Under the pieces are notes generated by a model that saw nothing but the letters and a program-made list of their open reading frames with translations, made no database searches and was not told the origin of the DNA. The position numbers and the translations under genes were made by a program. DNA of 5,593 nt from Actinomycetota bacterium (GTDB lineage Bacteria > Actinomycetota > Acidimicrobiia > Acidimicrobiales > SZUA-35): assembly GCA_027730885.1 (NCBI GenBank), contig JAQCHM010000234.1, forward strand, positions 1-5,593, in the 5' to 3' direction. Position 1 is the stretch's first letter. Each line of letters starts with the position of its first letter. Of this stretch, positions 1-5,021 are shown one piece after another.

Positions 1-153
1 ATCGCAGAGGTCCATCCGCTCGATCTCGGCCAGGTAGGCATCGACGATCCCGGCCAGGGAGATCTCGTAGAGGTCGACTTCGTCTTTCAGGATGAGTTGC
101 AGCAGAAGGTCGAAGGGCCCAGTGAACGTCTCGGTCTGCACTTCGAATGCCAT
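1..153 (-). CDS. scpA: Segregation and condensation protein A, N-terminal part (cut by window edge)
   Basis: Only the first 51 codons are present; the gene continues beyond position 1. ScpA is the kleisin subunit of the bacterial SMC-ScpA-ScpB condensin, which bridges the SMC heads and helps organise and segregate the nucleoid in the cytoplasm. The visible protein starts MAFEVQTETFTGPFDLLLQL and shows the family's N-terminal signature: an aromatic-x-GP(L/F)DLLL-x-LI block at about residues 10-21, an acidic 'DEVDLYEI' block at about 24-31, then an amphipathic helix ending in DAYLAEIERMD. These are the residues that form the SMC-neck-binding N-domain. The ATG at 151-153 is chosen because the conserved block begins within ten residues and a TANNNT hexamer lies exactly 7 bases upstream. 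It diverges from trpS. scpB would be expected further left on the same strand, but this is not visible. Confidence 0.87.
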   Translation of the reverse strand, partial: MAFEVQTETFTGPFDLLLQLILKDEVDLYEISLAGIVDAYLAEIERMDLCD

Positions 154-160
154 CGATGTA

Positions 161-166
161 ACTCTA
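161..166 (-). promoter_or_regulatory. Candidate -10 of a leaderless scpA promoter
   Basis: On the minus strand TAGAGT is followed by exactly 7 bases (TACATCG) and then the scpA ATG. This TANNNT-N7-ATG geometry matches actinobacterial promoters in which transcription starts at the A of the start codon. There is no Shine-Dalgarno-like purine run directly before the ATG. I see no clear -35 element. Confidence 0.45.
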
Positions 167-225
167 CCCCGCAATGTACGACCGGCTCGACCTGTAATCT
201 CGACGGTGACGTCGCCCGGCCCCCC

Positions 226-231
226 TAACCT
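226..231 (+). promoter_or_regulatory. Candidate -10 of a leaderless trpS promoter
   Basis: TAACCT is followed by exactly 7 bases (TACGGCC) and the trpS ATG at 239. No good Shine-Dalgarno is present, so a leaderless transcript is the simplest reading. It would also leave no room for a T-box or trp attenuator leader ahead of trpS. A TTGAC-like -35 at proper spacing is not convincing; GTGAC at 206-210 sits too close. The scpA and trpS candidate promoters are back to back in 85 bases. Confidence 0.45.
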
Positions 232-238
232 TACGGCC

Positions 239-1237
239 ATGAGCACGACCCCCACAGACAAGCGCGCCCGGGTCTTCAGTGGCATCCAGCCGTCGGGCGC
301 GGTGCACCTCGGCAACTACCTGGGCGCACTCCGGAACTGGGTGGCGCTGCAACACGAGGCCGACGCGGTCTATTGCATCGTCGATCTCCACGCGCTCACC
401 TTGCCCAAGGAACCCGGCGAGGTCGCGCAGGGAACACTCGACATCGCGCGCCTGTTGCTGGCCATCGGCCTCGACCCCCGCGCGTGCGTGTTCTTCGTCC
501 AGTCCCACGTCCACGAACACGCGGAACTGGGCTGGCTGATGCAGACCATCGCCAGTTACGGCGAGCTGTCTCGAATGACGCAGTTCAAGGACAAGTCCGG
601 CCGGTCCACCGGATTCATCTCGGCCAGCCTCTTCACCTACCCTGCCCTCCAGGCCGCCGACATCCTGCTGTATGACACCGAGGTCGTCCCCGTCGGAGAT
701 GATCAACGTCAACACATCGAACTGGCCCGCGATGTCGCGCTGCGGTTCAACGCCCGCTACGGCGAGACCTTCGTCGTGCCCGAACATCACATTCCGGCCG
801 CCGGAGCCCGCGTCATGGATTTGCAGAGCCCCGAGAACAAGATGTCGAAGTCGATCGATTCCCCGCAGGGCACCGTCAATCTGCTCGACACCCCGAAGGA
901 GATAGAGAAGAAGGTGAAGCGCGCGGTTACCGACAACGACGGCGAAGTTCGCTTCGACCCGACCAGCAAGCCCGGTGTCTCCAATCTCCTGTCGATCCTG
1001 GCTGCTGCGACCGATGGTGACCCCGCGAAGCTTGCCGACCAGTACCACCAATACGGGCCACTCAAGGCCGACGTCGCCGCGGCGTTGATCGCCCTGATCG
1101 AGCCCATCCAGGCCCGACTGGCCGACTTGGACGATGCGACGGTGCGGGCCGAACTTCGCCTGGGGGCCCAGCGCGCGCAGGCCATTGCCGCGCCGGTCAT
1201 GGACCGGGCCAAGCAGGCCTGCGGGCTCCTGGTCTGA
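239..1237 (+). CDS. trpS: Tryptophan--tRNA ligase (tryptophanyl-tRNA synthetase)
   Basis: This 332-residue cytoplasmic class I synthetase joins L-tryptophan to tRNA-Trp using ATP. Its length is normal for bacterial TrpRS. The N-terminus reads RVFSGIQPSGAVHLGNYLGA (residues 11-30) and contains the HIGH-type motif as HLGN at 23-26. GDDQRQHIELARD (153-165) is the conserved adenylate/tryptophan-pocket segment. The KMSKS loop is present intact at 201-205 within PENKMSKS. The C-terminal helical part (about 280-332) carries the tRNA-binding region. The reading frame is open back to an ATG at 92, but that would overlap divergent scpA and add 49 residues with no family resemblance. ATG 239 fits the HIGH-motif distance and the TANNNT hexamer 7 bases upstream. 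It is transcribed away from scpA and converges on the livH remnant. All catalytic motifs are intact, so I expect a functional enzyme. Confidence 0.97.
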   Translation: MSTTPTDKRARVFSGIQPSGAVHLGNYLGALRNWVALQHEADAVYCIVDLHALTLPKEPGEVAQGTLDIARLLLAIGLDPRACVFFVQSHVHEHAELGWLMQTIASYGELSRMTQFKDKSGRSTGFISASLFTYPALQAADILLYDTEVVPVGDDQRQHIELARDVALRFNARYGETFVVPEHHIPAAGARVMDLQSPENKMSKSIDSPQGTVNLLDTPKEIEKKVKRAVTDNDGEVRFDPTSKPGVSNLLSILAAATDGDPAKLADQYHQYGPLKADVAAALIALIEPIQARLADLDDATVRAELRLGAQRAQAIAAPVMDRAKQACGLLV

Positions 1238-1253
1238 GACTCCTGGTCGGAGA
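1226..1253 (+). repeat. 14-base tandem repeat across the trpS stop codon
   Basis: Two adjacent 14-base units, CTCCTGGTCTGAGA (1226-1239) and CTCCTGGTCGGAGA (1240-1253), differ by one base. The trpS TGA (1235-1237) lies in the first unit, and the T/G difference falls on the first base of that stop. The same stretch can fold into a weak hairpin (AGACTCC at 1237-1243 with GGAGACT at 1249-1255, one mismatch). No T-tract follows. Confidence 0.7.
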
Positions 1254-1279
1254 CTCTGGGGGCCGGCCGAACATGACCA

Positions 1280-1320
1280 TTGGGTAACATCCGTGTGACG
1301 CGGCCGCGTCCATCACCCAA
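1280..1320. terminator. Possible bidirectional terminator or structured spacer between convergent genes
   Basis: The convergent gap between trpS and the livH remnant contains nested inverted repeats. TTGGGT (1280-1285) pairs with ACCCAA (1315-1320), and inside lies the perfect 14-base palindrome GACGCGGCCGCGTC (1297-1310). The arms between them are unequal (11 and 4 bases), so the full hairpin has a large internal loop, and no T-run follows on either strand. The position suits transcription termination for both genes, but the form is not a classical intrinsic terminator. Confidence 0.25.
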
Positions 1321-1369
1321 ACACCTGGATCTCGGCTAGATTACCGGATGGTCTCGCTGTGAGACTTGA

Positions 1370-2020
1370 TCAATCTCGTACCCCGAAGACGTCGACGTCG
1401 TTCAGCATCATTGCGAACAGCGCGCCGAAAGCGACCAGTTCGCCGTGAGCGAAGTTGGTGAGACCGGTGGTCCCGTAGATCAGCGAGAGTCCGATGGCGC
1501 ACATGGCGATGATCATGCCGAACTTGATGCCATCGAAGACGAGCTGGGCCAACTCGGCCCCGGCACCCCCGCCCGTCGCAGCCACCGCATCGCCCTCGAC
1601 CAACGGGAACAGCGCATTGCGGCGCTCGCCCGGCCTGACCTCGATGCTCCGACTGGTCGACTCGGCATCCTTGAGCGCGACGCCATCGGGCAAGGTCTCG
1701 ACGAGCAACTGCATGAACTACGTGCCGGGACCTGGGACGTCGACGTCGATCGCACCGGCGTCGTCGGAGGTTCCGGTGCCGATGACCTCGCCCTCCGCGT
1801 CGACCACCTCGACCTCGACCCCCACGGCAGGAACCTTGGTGCCAATGGAGTCGGTGTAGGTGTAGGTGAGGTTCGTCCGGACACCCTCGCCCGACTGAGC
1901 ACCGACCGCGGGCGCCCAGAAGCCGACGAGAGCCATCGTGGCGAAAAGAATGGTCAGGACTGCTGCGACCACACGGTGACGTTGGCGATCAGGGCGTGGA
2001 GGCGGGGGTGACCAGGTCAC
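1370..2020 (-). pseudogene. livH: Remnant of LivH-type branched-chain amino acid ABC permease with N-terminal extracytoplasmic beta-sandwich domain; nonsense-interrupted and C-terminally truncated
   Basis: Read from a GTG at 2018-2020, one frame runs to a TGA at 1370-1372 but is broken by an in-frame TAG at 1718-1720 (codon 101). The first half has a signal-peptide-like start: basic RPDRQRHR, hydrophobic VVAAVLTILFATMALVGFWA, then AVGA-QS. A carboxypeptidase-regulatory/SpaA-like beta-sandwich follows and ends DVDVPGPGT just before the TAG. The frame resumes at once with FMQLLVETLPDGVAL, then RPGERRNALFPL, and then a permease start: DGIKFGMIIAMCAIGLSLIYG (first membrane helix), the LivH motif NFAHGE, and a second helix. 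It stops after about 50 permease residues, where LivH proteins have roughly 290. The expected residue at the TAG is tyrosine (PGTY is typical of this fold), one base from TAC or TAT. No liv partner genes adjoin it. The alternative is two small genes: a secreted protein of about 100 residues and a 114-residue membrane protein from ATG 1714. I think that less likely, since ATG 1714 has no ribosome binding site or promoter. Confidence 0.72.
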
Positions 2021-2029
2021 AGTGCACGG

Positions 2030-2035
2030 AGTATA
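2030..2035 (-). promoter_or_regulatory. Candidate -10 (TATACT) of the livH remnant; decides the GTG start
   Basis: On the minus strand TATACT lies 9 bases before an in-frame GTG (2018-2020). TTGCCT at 2055-2060 could serve as -35, with a 19-base spacer. An upstream in-frame ATG at 2045-2047 would place this near-consensus -10 inside the coding region and add nine residues ahead of the signal peptide, so the GTG is preferred. The promoter appears intact although the gene is broken. Confidence 0.45.
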
Positions 2036-2076
2036 GGTGCCTCCCATGGCCCCGAGGCAAGGGTCAGGGCGCGCGT

Positions 2077-2113
2077 AATCGCCGTCGCAGTCCTCAATCG
2101 CCGTCGCAGTCCT
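2077..2113. repeat. 19-base tandem duplication at the 3' end of the HD gene
   Basis: AATCGCCGTCGCAGTCCT occurs at 2077-2094 and again at 2096-2113, a perfect 18-base match with period 19. On the minus strand the upstream copy encodes the last residues of the HD protein (KDCDGD). The stop TGA (2094-2096) is formed at the junction of the two copies. Confidence 0.85.
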
Positions 2114-2618
2114 TCAGCACCGAGCCGACCCGTGCCGCGACCCGCCACTGGCTCGTGGGTCGATGGTGATCGGCCGCCCAGGTGCTGGTCGTGGGATCGG
2201 CCCCCGCCTCGACCAGCAGCTGCTCGCCCAGCTCGGGGTGACGGTGATACTGCCCGAGGCGTCGGGGGAACGTGCGGGGCGACTCGCACCACACCGTTGC
2301 TCGTTCTGAGGGAACGACCGCCCACACGAGCGTGGCGACGACCCGAGCCGGGGTTCGCAGTCCCGAAACGACCTTGCCGACGTCGTGGAGCAACGCCGCG
2401 GCCAGAACCGGCCGAACGGCCTCCGGCCAGAGGCGAGCCGCGACCATCTGGGCGACCCCGACGGCGTGGCGCCGATCGGGGTTGCTCATTTGTCGCCAGA
2501 GCGCCCGCTCCCCGTCGGTGAGCTTGGTCAGCGCCCACTGCTCGTCGTCGCGCGCGGGGCCTCCTGGCCGAAGAGAACCAAGGAACCGGACGGCGAGATG
2601 AACGATCGACGCCGTCAT
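2094..2618 (-). CDS. HD-domain metal-dependent phosphohydrolase, specific substrate unknown
   Basis: This is a 174-residue cytoplasmic protein made almost wholly of one HD domain, the fold of metal-dependent phosphatases and phosphodiesterases acting on nucleotides and nucleic acids. Visible metal ligands in order: H51 (RRHAVGVAQ), the HD pair H78-D79 in AALLHDVGK, H127 in YHRHPELGEQLL, the HH pair at 151-152 in AADHHRP, and a closing acidic residue in LKDCDGD. The set looks complete, so an active enzyme is expected. The ATG (2616-2618) overlaps the Nudix stop as ATGA and has no Shine-Dalgarno, which indicates translational coupling in the pyrG-Nudix-HD operon. That context suggests nucleotide or phosphoester clean-up, but I cannot name the substrate. 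The hydrophobic stretch ARVVATLVWAVVP (91-103) is probably a buried helix and not a membrane anchor. The stop codon arises at a 19-base tandem duplication, so the natural C-terminus may once have differed. Confidence 0.85.
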   Translation of the reverse strand: MTASIVHLAVRFLGSLRPGGPARDDEQWALTKLTDGERALWRQMSNPDRRHAVGVAQMVAARLWPEAVRPVLAAALLHDVGKVVSGLRTPARVVATLVWAVVPSERATVWCESPRTFPRRLGQYHRHPELGEQLLVEAGADPTTSTWAADHHRPTSQWRVAARVGSVLKDCDGD

Positions 2619-3184
2619 ACGCCCAGCGTGCGGGCAGCGGCCAAGAGACCGGCGATGGACTTGCCGTCGGTGATGCGACCGTCGAGGGTCATGGCCACCG
2701 CTTCGGTCAGGAGTACTCGGTCGACCACCATGTACTCCTCCTCGAGCCCATCGGCCTGGTGGCCCACCGTGGTGAGGTCACGGGCAAGGTAGATGTGCTG
2801 GAGCTCGTCACAGAAGCCGGGCGAGTGATGGAAGTCGATGAGATGTTCGAGGGTGCCCGCGGCTCGCCCGATCTCCTCGGCCAGTTCACGGGCCACCGCG
2901 ACATCGGGCGCTTCGCCCGCGATGTCGAGCTTGCCCGCGGGGATCTCCCACAGATCGGCGTCGATAGGGGCTCGGTACTGGCGAACCAGGTACACGTGCC
3001 AGTCGTCGTTGGCATCCCGATCCAGGGCCACGGCCGACACCGCACCAGGGTGCCGCACGACGTCGCGACGGAACTCACGGCCGTCCGGGCCACGGAACCA
3101 ACCGTCGTAGAAGCTGACCACCGCACCCTGATGGACCAACTCGTCCCGCACATGGGCAAACGGCGAGCGCGCCGGCTCCGTCAC
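2615..3184 (-). CDS. Nudix hydrolase, probable ADP-ribose pyrophosphatase
   Basis: This 189-residue cytoplasmic Nudix enzyme probably splits ADP-ribose into AMP and ribose 5-phosphate. The Nudix box runs from G84 to about R107 as GKLDIAGE, then seven residues, then RELAEEIG; R99, E100, E103 and E104 are the metal-site residues. The first segment has six residues between G and E where the consensus has five, as I recall for actinobacterial relatives such as mycobacterial Rv1700. A proline (P122, in HHSPGF) lies about 15 residues after the box, a position associated with ADP-ribose specificity. WEIPAG precedes the box and GLEEEYM (146-152) follows it, both usual for this subfamily. The GTG start (3182-3184) is the first possible start after an in-frame stop, 42 bases after pyrG, and lacks a good Shine-Dalgarno; a downstream GTG at codon 12 is an alternative. 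The end overlaps the HD gene by ATGA. It sits second in the pyrG operon. Confidence 0.9.
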   Translation of the reverse strand: MTEPARSPFAHVRDELVHQGAVVSFYDGWFRGPDGREFRRDVVRHPGAVSAVALDRDANDDWHVYLVRQYRAPIDADLWEIPAGKLDIAGEAPDVAVARELAEEIGRAAGTLEHLIDFHHSPGFCDELQHIYLARDLTTVGHQADGLEEEYMVVDRVLLTEAVAMTLDGRITDGKSIAGLLAAARTLGV

Positions 3185-3226
3185 CGGACCGATGCTTTCA
3201 CGGGGCCGCCGTCACGGTGCCCCTCA

Positions 3227-4915
3227 TCACCTGACCGACACCGAGCCATCGGGCACCTCGATGACCGCCACCGGCTCGGGGTAGCGCTCGGGGTGCTTGG
3301 TCCTGGCCTCCTGCAACGCCGCGGCGATGAACGAGTCGAACAACGGCGCTGGACGGTTCGGTCTGCTCTTCAGCTCCGGGTGGGCTTGGGTGCCGACCCA
3401 GAACGGGTGCGAGGACAGCTCGATGAACTCGACGAGTCGACCGTCCGGCGAGTTACCCGAACAGCGGAACCCTCCCGGACCCCCCTCGTATCGGCTCTTG
3501 TACCTCGGGTTGAACTCATAGCGATGGCGGTGTCGTTCGTGGATGACCGTGTCGCCGTAGATGCGGGCGACCTGACTGTCGGGGTCGAGGACCGCGACGT
3601 ATGCGCCGAGACGCATCGTGCCGCCCATGTCGGTGATGTCTCTCTGGGAGTTCATGAGGTCGATGACGGGGTGTGGGGTCGCTTGGTCCTGGGTGTCGAA
3701 CTCGGTCGAGTTCGCCCCGGACAGGCCGAGCACATGACGGCCGTACTCGATGGCCATCACCTGGAGACCGAGGCACAGTCCGAGGCAGGGCTGCGAGTGT
3801 TCTCGGGCGAAGCGCGCCGCTTCGATCTTCCCCTCGACGCCTCGTTCGCCGAATCCGCCCGGAAGCACGATCCCATCGAGATGGCCCAACATCTCCTCGA
3901 CCAGGAGGCCCTCGACGTGATCGGACATGATCCATTCGATCTTGAGGTCGACCGAGTTGCGGATCGCCGCATGTCGCAGGGCCTCGGCGACCGACAGGTA
4001 GGCGTCGGGCAGGGTGATGTACTTGCCGACGATGCCGATGGTGAGCGGCAGCGATGCGTGGTCGGCTTGCGCGACCATCGCCTTCCACTCCGCCAAATCC
4101 GGCTTGGGGTACGCGTCGAACCCGATCAGCCGACAGACGTAGTCGTCGAGCCCCTCGTCGTGCATGGTGAGCGGGATCTCGTACAAGCTCGCGGCGTCGG
4201 GTGCGCACACGATGCCCTCGAGGGGGACGTCACACAGGTTCGAGATCTTCGAGCGGAGCCCGTCGGAGATCCGCCGATCGGACCGACACACGATCACATC
4301 GGGCTGGATACCACGGCTGCGGAGTTCGGTCACCGAGTGCTGCGTCGGCTTCGTCTTCTGCTCGCCGGTGGGGCCGATGAAGGGCACCAGCGTCACGTGG
4401 ACGTAGCACACGTTGTCTCGCCCGACGTCCAGCCTGAACTGGCGGATGGCCTCGAGGAACGGGAGGATCTCGATGTCGCCAACGGTGCCGCCGACCTCGG
4501 TGATCACGACATCGACGTCGTCGGATACCAGCGCGATGATGCGCCGCTTGATCTCATCGGTGATGTGGGGGATGACCTGCACGGTCTTGCCCAGATAGTC
4601 GCCACGCCGTTCGGCCACGATCACCGACGAGTAGATGCTGCCCGTCGTGGCGTTGGATGCCCGAGTCAGCGACTCGTCGATGAAACGCTCGTAGTGACCC
4701 AGATCGAGGTCGGTCTCACCACCGTCGTCGGTGACGTAGACCTCACCGTGCTCGAAGGGGTTCATCGTGCCCGGGTCGACGTTGAGGTACGGGTCGAGCT
4801 TCTGCATCGTCACCCGTAGTCCACGTGCCTTGAGCAACCGTCCCAAGGACGAAGCCGTGAGTCCCTTACCGAGAGAGCTCACAACGCCCCCGGTTACGAA
4901 GATGTGTTTGGTCAT
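3227..4915 (-). CDS. pyrG: CTP synthase (glutamine-hydrolysing)
   Basis: CTP synthase makes CTP from UTP, ATP and glutamine, the last step of de novo cytidine nucleotide synthesis in the cytoplasm. At 562 residues it has normal full length. The N-terminal synthetase (amidoligase) domain, about 1-275, begins MTKHIFVTGGVVSSLGKGLT, with the P-loop at 9-18. KLDPYLNVDPGTMNPFEHGE starts at 39, the Mg-binding acidic region is DLDLGHYERF at 69-78, and E140 lies in ITEVGGTVGDIE. The C-terminal class I glutaminase domain, about 290-540, has the oxyanion loop LPGGFGERG at 351-359, nucleophile C381 in GLCLGLQ, and the H512/E514 pair in AHPELKSRP. All catalytic residues are present. The ATG at 4913-4915 is supported by AGGAG five bases upstream. 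It leads the pyrG-Nudix-HD operon and diverges from acuI. The last 20 or so residues (HPERYPEPVAVIEVPDGSV) form a short tail beyond the glutaminase fold. Confidence 0.98.
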   Translation of the reverse strand: MTKHIFVTGGVVSSLGKGLTASSLGRLLKARGLRVTMQKLDPYLNVDPGTMNPFEHGEVYVTDDGGETDLDLGHYERFIDESLTRASNATTGSIYSSVIVAERRGDYLGKTVQVIPHITDEIKRRIIALVSDDVDVVITEVGGTVGDIEILPFLEAIRQFRLDVGRDNVCYVHVTLVPFIGPTGEQKTKPTQHSVTELRSRGIQPDVIVCRSDRRISDGLRSKISNLCDVPLEGIVCAPDAASLYEIPLTMHDEGLDDYVCRLIGFDAYPKPDLAEWKAMVAQADHASLPLTIGIVGKYITLPDAYLSVAEALRHAAIRNSVDLKIEWIMSDHVEGLLVEEMLGHLDGIVLPGGFGERGVEGKIEAARFAREHSQPCLGLCLGLQVMAIEYGRHVLGLSGANSTEFDTQDQATPHPVIDLMNSQRDITDMGGTMRLGAYVAVLDPDSQVARIYGDTVIHERHRHRYEFNPRYKSRYEGGPGGFRCSGNSPDGRLVEFIELSSHPFWVGTQAHPELKSRPNRPAPLFDSFIAAALQEARTKHPERYPEPVAVIEVPDGSVSVR

Positions 4916-4920
4916 CGACG

Positions 4921-4925
4921 CTCCT
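4921..4925 (-). promoter_or_regulatory. Shine-Dalgarno of pyrG
   Basis: AGGAG on the minus strand is followed by five bases (CGTCG) and the pyrG ATG. It is the only strong Shine-Dalgarno in the window, in contrast to the apparently leaderless neighbours. Confidence 0.7.
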
Positions 4926-4942
4926 GTCTCTGCGCTCCAAGC

Positions 4943-4948
4943 AAGCTA
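4943..4948 (-). promoter_or_regulatory. Candidate -10 of the pyrG operon promoter
   Basis: TAGCTT on the minus strand lies 27 bases before the pyrG ATG. Transcription starting about 7 bases on would give a leader of about 20 bases carrying the AGGAG. There is no good -35; that region is occupied by a perfect palindrome (4957-4971). No run of pyrimidines or G residues like the low-GC Gram-positive pyrG attenuator is seen. Confidence 0.35.
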
Positions 4949-4956
4949 CCGCGACG

Positions 4957-4971
4957 ACCGCGCCGCGCGGT
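4957..4971. repeat. Perfect 15-base inverted repeat in the pyrG-acuI divergent promoter region
   Basis: ACCGCGC-C-GCGCGGT is an exact inverted repeat with 7-base arms and a single central base. It overlies the expected -35 position of the candidate pyrG promoter and lies upstream of the acuI promoter. It could be an operator for a dimeric regulator, or simply a chance GC-rich palindrome. Confidence 0.5.
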
Positions 4972-5008
4972 GTCTTCTCCGCGTTGGGCGAACGATCGCA
5001 CACGCCGG

Positions 5009-5014
5009 TACGGT
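5009..5014 (+). promoter_or_regulatory. Candidate -10 of a leaderless acuI promoter
   Basis: TACGGT is followed by exactly 7 bases (CTCAGCC) and the acuI ATG at 5022, the same geometry as at scpA and trpS. TTGGGC at 4984-4989 may be the -35, with a 19-base spacer. There is no Shine-Dalgarno in the short interval. Confidence 0.45.
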
Positions 5015-5021
5015 CTCAGCC

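Noticed and set aside
92..238. Longer trpS start at ATG 92
   Set aside because: It would overlap divergent scpA and add 49 residues without TrpRS resemblance. ATG 239 fits the motif spacing and the upstream TANNNT.
164..1051. Minus-strand open frame of 295 codons opposite trpS
   Set aside because: It is an antisense shadow of an intact trpS and shows no family motifs.
1350..1377. Short hairpin GTCTC-GCTGT-GAGAC and palindrome TTGATCAA near the livH remnant stop
   Set aside because: The stems are short and no T-tract follows on either strand. I cannot separate this from chance.
1715..1720. Programmed readthrough or recoding of the TAG
   Set aside because: I see no supporting hairpin or recoding element, and the downstream permease is itself truncated, so simple gene decay explains both defects.
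1445..2011. Plus-strand open frame of 188 codons opposite the livH remnant
   Set aside because: Its composition is that of an antisense shadow, and the minus strand has recognisable LivH and signal-peptide features.
2045..2047. ATG start for the livH remnant
   Set aside because: It lies upstream of the near-consensus TATACT, so a transcript from that promoter would not include it. GTG 2018-2020 gives a normal signal-peptide length.
2759..4819. Plus-strand open frame of 686 codons opposite the Nudix gene and pyrG
   Set aside because: It is antisense to two clearly recognisable genes and rich in D, R, H, V and G in the pattern of complementary-strand reading of GC-rich codons. It shows no domain, promoter or ribosome binding site.
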